Source: Jeotgalibacillus haloalkalitolerans (lineage in GTDB: Bacteria > Bacillota > Bacilli > Bacillales > Jeotgalibacillaceae). Taken from it: a stretch of 64,000 nt of DNA. The notes beneath the pieces are model-generated. The model saw only the letters and a program-made list of their open reading frames with translations, was not told the origin of the DNA and ran no database searches. The stretch is from contig NZ_JAXQNN010000002.1 in NCBI RefSeq assembly GCF_034427455.1, positions 434,001 to 498,000 of the forward strand, written 5' to 3'. This document shows, piece after piece, positions 57,618 through 64,000 of the stretch (position 1 is the first letter of the stretch; the number at the start of each line of letters is the position of its first letter). The position numbers and the translations under genes are program-made.

Positions 57618-58194
57618 TCATAAAGCAATTACAGAAGCACTTTTATTTACAGCAGGAGATGCCGGTTTATCTAATGAACAGATTGCAAAAGCACTTGATA
57701 TCTCAGCTCAGGATGTCGAAGAATTGATGGCAAACATGAAACAGACCTATCAGAATGATTCATCAAGAGGAATTGAAGTTGCCGTATTTGCAGAAAAATA
57801 TCAATTTGTCACAAAGAAGGCTTTGTCTGACTATATTAAGCTTTTAGCCGATTCTCCCTCCCCCTCCACTCTTACCCAGGCAGGATTGGAAACACTTGCG
57901 ATCATAGCTTACAAACAGCCGGTCACAAGAGTGCAGATGGAAGAAGTCAGGGGTGTTAAAACAGACGGCCCTGTCCATACACTGCTTGCCAGAGGGTTAA
58001 TTAAAGAAGTGGGAAGAAACGAGGGTGCAGGCAGAGCCATATTATATGGTACCACTGAAGAATTCCTGGACTATCTCGGGTTAAAAGATCTGTCAGAGCT
58101 CCCGCCGCTTCCTGAAGATATTGAAGAAGATGAAAAAGAGGATAGTGATTTATTTTTCGAATCATTAAAGAATGGTTTGTCAGGTAATGAATGA
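57604..58194 (+). CDS. scpB: Segregation and condensation protein B
   Basis: Dimer that bridges ScpA; two winged-helix domains (ITEALLFTAGDAGLSNEQIA; LAIIAYKQPVTRVQMEEVRG) and an acidic tail. TTG start inside scpA with GAAGGAGTG upstream. 196 residues. The stop is joined to a terminator. Confidence 0.96.
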   Translation: MAKSNHKAITEALLFTAGDAGLSNEQIAKALDISAQDVEELMANMKQTYQNDSSRGIEVAVFAEKYQFVTKKALSDYIKLLADSPSPSTLTQAGLETLAIIAYKQPVTRVQMEEVRGVKTDGPVHTLLARGLIKEVGRNEGAGRAILYGTTEEFLDYLGLKDLSELPPLPEDIEEDEKEDSDLFFESLKNGLSGNE

Positions 58195-58219
58195 CACGTG
58201 CCCATGCACGTGTTTTTTT
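58194..58219 (+). terminator. Terminator after scpB
   Basis: ACACGTG and CACGTGT pair around CCCATG, followed by T7. It begins at the last base of the scpB stop. Confidence 0.9.
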
Positions 58220-58268
58220 ATATTGGTCTATCACTCCCCTGATTTTCATAAAGATACATTGAGAGGTG

Positions 58269-59333
58269 GTGTATCTGATCAAAAAATTGTTTGTGGTCAT
58301 CTTACTCTTTTTCTTATTATACAAACCTGCTTATGCAATCGATGTATCTGCTCACTCTGCCATATTGATTGACGCTGAAAGTGAAAGGGTCATATTCAGT
58401 AAAAATGAACATGAGCAAATGAAAATAGCAAGCATTACAAAAATTATGACTGCCCATTTAGCAATCAGACACGGGAAATTAAATGACAAGGTGAAAATAT
58501 CCAATGAAGCTTCGTCAACTGAGGGGTCCAGCCTATATTTAAAGGCAGGTCAAACTGTCCTGTTGGAAGATTTACTCTACGGCCTTTTATTAAGGTCAGG
58601 AAATGATGCTGCTGTTGCGATCGCTGAACATATCAGCGGTTCTGTTGAGAAGTTTTCTGAACTGATGAATGAAGAAGCGAAGCGTCTGAAAATGAAAAAC
58701 AGCTATTTTACTAATCCCCACGGTCTGGATACAGATGATCAGCACTTATCAACTGCTTATGATATGGCCATTCTGACACGGCATGCGATTCAGGATAAAA
58801 CATTTAAAAAAATCTTTTCAGCTTCCAGTTATACCCCATCATTTAAAGATGCGTATCCGTGGACGAATAAACACCGTCTTGTCACAGGGCTTTATCCACA
58901 TGCCAATGGCGGAAAAACCGGCTTTACAAAAAAAGCAGGCAGAACACTGGTCACGACTGCAGAAAAAGAGGATATGACTTTAGTTGCTGTCACAATCTAT
59001 GGACCGGATGACTGGAATGATCATATGTCCCTTTTTGAATATGGCTTTGAGCATTACGATATGGCCCAGTTAATCTCCAGGGGACCTCTTCCTGTAGTGC
59101 CTGGGATGCCTGAGAATATCCAGTACATATCAGATCATGAAATAAAAGTCCCGCTGACTGAAGAGGAACGCAGTCAAATCGTTTATAAAATCGTACCCGG
59201 GACGAAAACCGAATTAAAAGTCTATACCGGTGAGAATCTGGTCAGCAGTATACCACTGACAGAAAAGAAGTTTGATCCTCCTGCATTTTATGAAAACCTG
59301 CTCAGTAAATTGAAGGAGCTTTTTAAATGGTAA
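58269..59333 (+). CDS. dacB: Sporulation D-alanyl-D-alanine carboxypeptidase DacB (PBP5*-like)
   Basis: S11 serine carboxypeptidase that trims peptide side chains in spore cortex. Signal peptide LIKKLFVVILLFFLLYKPAYA; catalytic SITK (S-x2-K), SGND (SxN), and KTGF (KTG box). About 354 residues. DacB is assigned over DacF or DacA because spmA and spmB follow directly. The start is uncertain: GTG codons at 58266 and 58269 sit in GAGAGGTGGTG itself. No clear SigE promoter was seen. Confidence 0.85.
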   Translation: MYLIKKLFVVILLFFLLYKPAYAIDVSAHSAILIDAESERVIFSKNEHEQMKIASITKIMTAHLAIRHGKLNDKVKISNEASSTEGSSLYLKAGQTVLLEDLLYGLLLRSGNDAAVAIAEHISGSVEKFSELMNEEAKRLKMKNSYFTNPHGLDTDDQHLSTAYDMAILTRHAIQDKTFKKIFSASSYTPSFKDAYPWTNKHRLVTGLYPHANGGKTGFTKKAGRTLVTTAEKEDMTLVAVTIYGPDDWNDHMSLFEYGFEHYDMAQLISRGPLPVVPGMPENIQYISDHEIKVPLTEEERSQIVYKIVPGTKTELKVYTGENLVSSIPLTEKKFDPPAFYENLLSKLKELFKW

Positions 59334-59920
59334 ATTTAATCTGGATCTTCATGCTCGTCTCAGGTCTTTTATTCAGTATATTCAATGGAACAATAGATGA
59401 AGTGAATAAAGGTTTATTTGACTCTGCCGGCCAGGCTGTTGAACTGGTGATTGGATTTGCTGCAATTTTCACCTTGTGGCTAGGCATGATGGAAATAGCC
59501 AGGCGTGCAGGGTTGCTGAATCTGATTACTAAACTCTGCTTTCCATTGATCCAGAGGCTGTTTCCTGATCTTCCAAAGAATCATCCGGCTGCCGGTTACA
59601 TTATGACGAATGTTTCTGCCAACTTTTTTGGACTCGGAAATGCCGCAACGCCATTTGGGGTGAAGGCAATGAAGGAATTGCAGGTATTGAATCATCAACC
59701 TGAAAAAGCGAGCAGGTCTATGGTTACTTTTTTGTGTTTGAATACTGCAGCAGTTACTTTTTTTCCTGCTACAATTGTTTCAATGCGGCTCTCTGAAGGT
59801 GCGGCTGATCCCTTAGATATTGTAATACCGGCTTTTGCCGCTACAATCTGCTCATGTACTGCGGCAATTATATATGACAGAATCAGCTGGAGAATCACCT
59901 CGGGGAAAAACCATGATTGA
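59327..59920 (+). CDS. spmA: Spore maturation protein A
   Basis: Nucleoside-transporter-gate (Gate domain) membrane protein, needed for spore core dehydration. Four to five membrane spans; family segments AGYIMTNVSANFFGLGNAAT and GVKAMKELQVLN. 197 residues. Overlaps the dacB end (ATGGTAA). Confidence 0.95.
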   Translation: MVNLIWIFMLVSGLLFSIFNGTIDEVNKGLFDSAGQAVELVIGFAAIFTLWLGMMEIARRAGLLNLITKLCFPLIQRLFPDLPKNHPAAGYIMTNVSANFFGLGNAATPFGVKAMKELQVLNHQPEKASRSMVTFLCLNTAAVTFFPATIVSMRLSEGAADPLDIVIPAFAATICSCTAAIIYDRISWRITSGKNHD

Positions 59921-60455
59921 TCTCATCTCTTTATCAAAGCTTATATTGCCTTTATTAATCCTGACGATCCTGTTTGCAGCACTTATCACTAAAACTGACG
60001 CTTACAGTGCTTTTGTCAGCGGAGGAAAAGAAGGATTACATATGGCAGCTGAACTGCTGCCCTTCCTGGTTGGAATGATGGCGGCAATCAGTGTGCTTAG
60101 ATCCTCCGGTTTGTTATTATGGATCACCAACCTTGTTTCTCCACTGTTTCTTTATTTCAGTATACCAGCTGAAATTTTCCCTCTTTTTTTGACACGGCCG
60201 ATTTCAGGTACAGCAGCGCTTAGTATCACAGCTGACCTGACTCATACCTACGGACCCGAACATATGATTTCAAGGCTGGCTGCCGTCATTCAGGGCAGTA
60301 CTGACACGACTTTATATATACTGACTGTGTATTTTGGTGCTGTCGGCATTAAAAAAATGGGCAGGGCGCTGATGGTTGGTCTTCTCGCAGACCTTACAGG
60401 TATGATCCTTGCTGTAGTGATCACAATCTGGTATTTTCAAAACGTTTGGAGCTGA
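59913..60455 (+). CDS. spmB: Spore maturation protein B
   Basis: Partner of SpmA. Polytopic Gate-domain protein with KEGLHMAAELLPFLVGMMAA, FLTRPISGTAALSI and VIQGSTDTTLYILTVYFGAV. 180 residues from ATG 59913, overlapping spmA by eight bases. Confidence 0.95.
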   Translation: MIDLISLSKLILPLLILTILFAALITKTDAYSAFVSGGKEGLHMAAELLPFLVGMMAAISVLRSSGLLLWITNLVSPLFLYFSIPAEIFPLFLTRPISGTAALSITADLTHTYGPEHMISRLAAVIQGSTDTTLYILTVYFGAVGIKKMGRALMVGLLADLTGMILAVVITIWYFQNVWS

Positions 60456-60484
60456 CAAGCCTGTGTGATAGACTAAATCAAAAA

Positions 60485-61048
60485 ATGGAGGTGCTGGTCA
60501 TCGTACATTATCCAGATGATTATATACAGTTCTTAGTTCACTTTCACGGTGACCGCGATTACTTTGAATGCCATGAAATACTGGAAGAATATTGGAAGGA
60601 ACATACGGATAGAGAAAAAAATTCAGTATGGGTTGGATTAATACAACTTGCAGTTGCGCTTTACCACCACCGGCGTGAAAATTTTAAAGGTGCAGCTACT
60701 ATGCTGAAGCAGTCGAAATATAAAATATCTGCATTTACAGATGAAGCGGCGAACCTGGGCCTTAATACTGAAGCTTTACTGCATTTAATCAGCGAGATAG
60801 AAAGTGCAGTTCTTGTGCGGTCTCCCTATCAGAGTGTCATGCTTCCGATTACTGATGATACCCTGCTGCAAGCCTGCAGGAATGAATGCCACCGCAAGGG
60901 ATTTATCTGGGGGGAAAAAAGTAATATGAATGATGAAGCACTGATCGACCGTCACAAACTGCGGGACAGATCAGATGTTATATCGTTGAGAAAACAGGCA
61001 CTTCTCACAAGATCAAAAATGAATTCAGCTTCTGATACAGTTGATTGA
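60485..61048 (+). CDS. ypuF: DUF309 protein (YpuF type)
   Basis: Helical metal-site-like protein with FHGDRDYFECHEILEEYWKE, the DUF309 signature, and YHHRRENFKGA. The role is unknown. ATG 60485 has no ribosome site; GGAGG at 60487-60491 is within its own first codons and is correctly spaced (eight bases) for an ATC codon at 60500, which would give the family-typical start VHYPDDYIQF. The true start is therefore unclear. 187 residues as listed. Confidence 0.8.
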   Translation: MEVLVIVHYPDDYIQFLVHFHGDRDYFECHEILEEYWKEHTDREKNSVWVGLIQLAVALYHHRRENFKGAATMLKQSKYKISAFTDEAANLGLNTEALLHLISEIESAVLVRSPYQSVMLPITDDTLLQACRNECHRKGFIWGEKSNMNDEALIDRHKLRDRSDVISLRKQALLTRSKMNSASDTVD

Positions 61049-61051
61049 AAA

Positions 61052-61087
61052 AATGAACCCGCAGCTCTATTCGGCTGCGGGTTCATT
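61052..61087. terminator. Bidirectional terminator between DUF309 gene and ribT
   Basis: AATGAACCCGCAGC and GCTGCGGGTTCATT form a 14-bp stem with an eight-base loop. The ribT stop lies within it. Confidence 0.85.
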
Positions 61088-61426
61088 GTCTTCGCATTTC
61101 TGAAGGAATCCTTCAGTATAAGAAGTACTTACCAATTCTTTATCACTGTACATTTCCTTAAGTGAAGCAACAATACGGTGTCCTACTCCCTCATTGCGGT
61201 GAGAAGGATTTACTGAGATATGGCGCAGAGTAATCTGATGATCCTCGATTTCTACCCCTGCCAGGCCAATGATGTCTTCTTCTTTCCACAAAAACAGTTG
61301 AAAGTTTTTTTCTTCTTCATACTGCTTCATTGACTGCTGCAATTGTTTAATCTCTTTTTCTGTCGGCATAAAAGACATTAACCCCATTGCAATTTTCTCA
61401 AAGGACTTTTTATAACGAATTAACAT
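61067..61426 (-). CDS. ribT: GNAT acetyltransferase RibT
   Basis: MLIRYKKSFEKIAMGLMSFM is nearly identical to the B. subtilis start. Acetyl-CoA site HISVNPSHRNEGVGHRIV (R/Q-x2-G-x-G/A). 119 residues. In B. subtilis ribT closes the riboflavin operon; here no other rib genes are adjacent. Substrate unknown. Confidence 0.9.
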   Translation of the reverse strand: MLIRYKKSFEKIAMGLMSFMPTEKEIKQLQQSMKQYEEEKNFQLFLWKEEDIIGLAGVEIEDHQITLRHISVNPSHRNEGVGHRIVASLKEMYSDKELVSTSYTEGFLQKCEDNEPAAE

Positions 61427-61559
61427 AAAGTACTCCTCACCAAGTTGTAATCGTAATCTGCTGTATTATTACCTGCAGCAGTTGATACGGTAAAATTTCT
61501 ACTGTTCTTATACCGTACCATATCATACTAAATGTATCAGAACTTTTCAATTTTGTCCC

Positions 61560-61646
61560 TTATACAATAAAAAGCCAGTAGATCATTCCCCAGATTACAG
61601 CCAGTATCAGTAAGACGATAAAAGTGATTGCATTCTGTTTTTTCAT
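61560..61646 (-). CDS. Small membrane peptide, 28 residues, coupled to lysA
   Basis: ATG 61646 overlaps the lysA stop (ATGA) and has GGAGCGGAGA eight or so bases upstream inside the lysA tail. The peptide starts MKKQNAITFIVLLILAVIWG and stays hydrophobic to its end at TAA 61560: one transmembrane helix with a basic N-terminus. I do not recognise a family. Confidence 0.55.
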   Translation of the reverse strand: MKKQNAITFIVLLILAVIWGMIYWLFIV

Positions 61647-62968
61647 TCTTTCTCCGCTCCTGAAAGTGTAAGGGGCAGGTCGTGTCTGATCAGATCCTCA
61701 TAACTTTCACGCTCAATCACAAGTTCAGCTCGGCCGTTCTCTACAAATACAACTGCAGGACGCGGAATCCGGTTATAGTTATTTGCCATCGCATAACCGT
61801 ATGCGCCAGTACAGAATACAGCAAGTACATCACCAGGCTCATGGTTACAGATCGGCAGGTCCCAAATTAACATGTCCCCGGACTCACAGCATTTCCCCGC
61901 AATAGATACAACTGACTCTGCTTCAGCTTCCGGACGGTTTGCAATGACTGCCTCATATCTCGCATTATAAAGTGCAGGACGGATGTTATCACTCATTCCA
62001 CCATCTACCGCGAGATAATTTCTCACATCCGGTACATGCTTAGTGGATCCGGTTTTATACAATGTTGTACCCGCATCTCCTGTCAAAGACCTTCCGGGCT
62101 CTATCCAGATCTCAGGCATTGTGAGCTGATGCTCTTCCATCAGTATCTTTACTTTGGTAATAATATCCTCCACATATTTGCCAGGTGCAAGCGGTTCATC
62201 TTCTTTTGTATATCGTATGCCAAATCCTCCACCAAGGTTTAACACCTCAGCTTTGAAATTCAATGAAGTTTTCCATTCTGACATTTTTTCTATCATTTTT
62301 TCAGCAGCCATGATAAATCCTGTTGTTTCAAAAATCTGTGAACCGATATGGCAATGTAAACCTAAAACGTTAAATCTGTTATCACCCAGCACAATGTTAA
62401 GAGCTTCCTCTGCCTGACCATTCTGAAGATCAAAACCAAACTTTGAATCTTCCTGACCGGTGAGAATATAATCATGTGTATGCGCCTCGATGCCTGGCGT
62501 TACACGCAGCAGAATAGAAGCTATCTTGCCCTTTTCTTTACATATACGTGACAGAAGCTCTATTTCATAGAAATTATCAACAACAAAACAGCCAATATCA
62601 GCATCAAGTGCCATTGAGATTTCTTCAGGACTTTTATTATTCCCATGGAAATGGATTTTGTCAGGGTTAAACCCAGCTTTGAGTGCTGTATATAATTCGC
62701 CCCCTGATACGACATCCAGACTGAGTCCTTCCTGTGCAATCAGCTGAATCATCGCAATTGATGAAAATGCTTTACTCGCATATGCAACCTGTGAGGAAAC
62801 ACCCAGTTTTTCAAATGTGTTTTTAAACCCGCGTGCGCGTTCTCTGATCAGCTGAGTATCATATACATACAGCGGGGTACCAAACTCATTTGCCAGGTCA
62901 ATTGTATCTACCCCGCCGATTGTGAGGTGACCTTTTTCATTTATTGATGAAGTGCCATAATAATGCAT
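61643..62968 (-). CDS. lysA: Diaminopimelate decarboxylase
   Basis: PLP-dependent decarboxylation of meso-DAP to lysine. The PLP Lys is in YASKAFSS near residue 66; HIGSQIFET, GGGFGIRY, EPGRSLTGDAGT and CESGDML follow the fold III decarboxylase pattern. 441 residues. With dapB it links to the DAP pathway. Confidence 0.96.
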   Translation of the reverse strand: MHYYGTSSINEKGHLTIGGVDTIDLANEFGTPLYVYDTQLIRERARGFKNTFEKLGVSSQVAYASKAFSSIAMIQLIAQEGLSLDVVSGGELYTALKAGFNPDKIHFHGNNKSPEEISMALDADIGCFVVDNFYEIELLSRICKEKGKIASILLRVTPGIEAHTHDYILTGQEDSKFGFDLQNGQAEEALNIVLGDNRFNVLGLHCHIGSQIFETTGFIMAAEKMIEKMSEWKTSLNFKAEVLNLGGGFGIRYTKEDEPLAPGKYVEDIITKVKILMEEHQLTMPEIWIEPGRSLTGDAGTTLYKTGSTKHVPDVRNYLAVDGGMSDNIRPALYNARYEAVIANRPEAEAESVVSIAGKCCESGDMLIWDLPICNHEPGDVLAVFCTGAYGYAMANNYNRIPRPAVVFVENGRAELVIERESYEDLIRHDLPLTLSGAEKE

Positions 62969-63049
62969 GTTCCAATCCCTTCTTTACTGCAGAATATCAT
63001 TAATAGATAGTAAGTACATTACCACAGTAAAGCATTTTTGTGCAATGGA

Positions 63050-64000
63050 TTAATGAGAGCGCTTTTGTCTGATGCGGTCTTCCGCTTTCACAATCATTGG
63101 TCTGATCACAGTACTTGTCACAGGTACTCTCGTGATAACCTGTAAAAGCGCGAGTGGCCGGAATGGAAGCAATGGCCATAAATAAGGCACGGTAAACACA
63201 CGCATTTGAGCAAGGAAGACAATTAATAGCGTAAATCCTATAATAAATCCTGTTGTATGAAAAAAGCCAACAAGCAGGATCAAAAAGATCCGGGAAAATT
63301 TATTTGCAATACTAAGTTCATAACTTGGTGTTGCAAATGTTCCAATCGATGCTACCGCTACATACAAAATAACTTCAGGCACAAATAAACCGACGTCTAT
63401 TGCGATCTGACCAATCAATACAGCAGCAATCAAGCCCATTGCGGTAGATAAAGGTGTAGGTGTATGAATGGCCGCCATTCTTAAAAATTCAATCCCGATA
63501 TCAGCAAGTAACAACTGCAAGATCAATGGGATGGCAGCTTCTTCTTTTACACCAATAAAAGATAATGACTCCGGTTTTAAAGCAGGATCAATTGCCAGCA
63601 GGTACCAGAGTGGAAGTAGAACGATTGAAGCTGCAATTCCTGTAAACCGGATAAATCTGAGCATTGTTCCGGCTGCAGGAGACTGTCTGTATTCCTCAGC
63701 ATGCTGTACATGATGAAAAAATGTTGAAGGTGCAATGATGACACTCGGTGACGTATCAATATAAATACATATATGCCCTTCCAGGAGATGTTCAGCAGCA
63801 ATATCAGCTCTTTCTGTGAATCTGACAAGCGGATAAGGATTAAACCCCTGCTTAACAATGTATTCTTCCAATGATTTATCAGTCATTACAAGACCGTCAG
63901 CATGTATTTGTTCAATCTCTTTTTTGATAATATCCACAAGCTCCGGATTCGCAATCCCTTCAATATAGCCGACTGCAACATCCATTTTTGATCTTTCGCC
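63050..64000 (-). CDS. spoVAF: Spore germination protein SpoVAF, N-terminus cut by window
   Basis: GerA-family A-subunit-like protein of the SpoVA locus. The frame has no stop to the window edge (GERSK precedes the first visible Met at 63985). Seen: the soluble GerA N-domain part (IEGIANPELVDIIKKEIEQI), then five or so membrane spans including RFTGIAASIVLLPLWYLL and LLLADIGIEFLRMAAIHTPT. About 316 codons of roughly 490 are present. Adjacent to lysA as in B. subtilis. Confidence 0.93.
   Translation of the reverse strand, partial: GERSKMDVAVGYIEGIANPELVDIIKKEIEQIHADGLVMTDKSLEEYIVKQGFNPYPLVRFTERADIAAEHLLEGHICIYIDTSPSVIIAPSTFFHHVQHAEEYRQSPAAGTMLRFIRFTGIAASIVLLPLWYLLAIDPALKPESLSFIGVKEEAAIPLILQLLLADIGIEFLRMAAIHTPTPLSTAMGLIAAVLIGQIAIDVGLFVPEVILYVAVASIGTFATPSYELSIANKFSRIFLILLVGFFHTTGFIIGFTLLIVFLAQMRVFTVPYLWPLLPFRPLALLQVITRVPVTSTVIRPMIVKAEDRIRQKRSH

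Noticed and set aside
62969-63049. A lysine riboswitch in front of lysA
   Set aside because: Only 81 bases separate spoVAF from lysA, too short for an L-box, and no L-box motif is present.

Overview
The window is a contiguous stretch of a spore-forming, low-G+C Gram-positive chromosome from the Bacillales. Gene content and order closely follow the panB-birA-cca to lysA-spoVAF part of the Bacillus subtilis map. The evidence is sporulation and germination genes (spoIVA, sleB/ypeB, prsW, dacB-spmA-spmB, spoVAF), bacillithiol genes (bshA, bshB1, ypdA), the Res/SigX respiratory block, a menaquinol b6/c complex (qcrABC), AGGAGG-type ribosome sites and frequent TTG/GTG starts. A Planococcaceae or related marine/halotolerant Bacillaceae member (Jeotgalibacillus-like) is my best guess; the sequence alone cannot fix the genus. 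No phage, insertion sequence, CRISPR array, rRNA or tRNA gene was seen.

Layout, almost all on the minus strand. 1-6.1 kb: panB (cut by the window edge), birA, cca, bshA, bshB1, mgsA, dapB and a MazG-like gene, tightly packed or overlapping. 6.2-13.2 kb: a YitT-family gene on plus, yugP, an unlisted 47-codon membrane ORF, ypjA, the qcrABC complex, ypiF, ypiB and a TPR gene. A dispersed-repeat-like inverted element lies at 13.35-13.47 kb. 13.6-25.2 kb: the aromatic supraoperon (aroC, aroB, aroH, hisC, tyrA, aroA, with no trp genes inside), cheR, ndk, heptaprenyl diphosphate/menaquinone synthesis (hepS, menG, hepT), mtrB, folE and hbs. 25.6-34.5 kb: spoIVA, yphF, yphE, gpsA, der, fni, an S1-domain protein, plsC and cmk.

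34.5-47.7 kb: ypfA (PilZ), ypeB-sleB, prsW, ansA on plus, ypdA, a MerR-type cobalamin-binding regulator with the CarH/LitR photoreceptor signature and its own inverted repeat, a metallophosphoesterase, a 207-bp tandem repeat, a CBS protein, the ypbE-ypbD-recS-ypbB cluster and ferredoxin. 47.8-56.7 kb: rsiX-sigX, resE-resD, resC-resB-resA and rluB. 56.9-61.0 kb, on plus: scpA-scpB, dacB-spmA-spmB and a DUF309 gene. 61.0-64 kb: ribT, a 28-codon membrane ORF overlapping the end of lysA, lysA, and spoVAF running off the end.

Functional themes: (i) chorismate to Phe/Tyr/His plus quinone side chain and respiratory complex, controlled by ResDE; (ii) spore coat, cortex and germination; (iii) bacillithiol synthesis and its reductase; (iv) chromosome segregation and recombination (ScpAB, RecS, HU). 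The most unusual points are the CarH-like regulator and its palindrome, the 207-bp tandem repeat, the two short membrane-peptide genes, the aromatic operon without trp genes, and the reversed scpA-DUF309 block.
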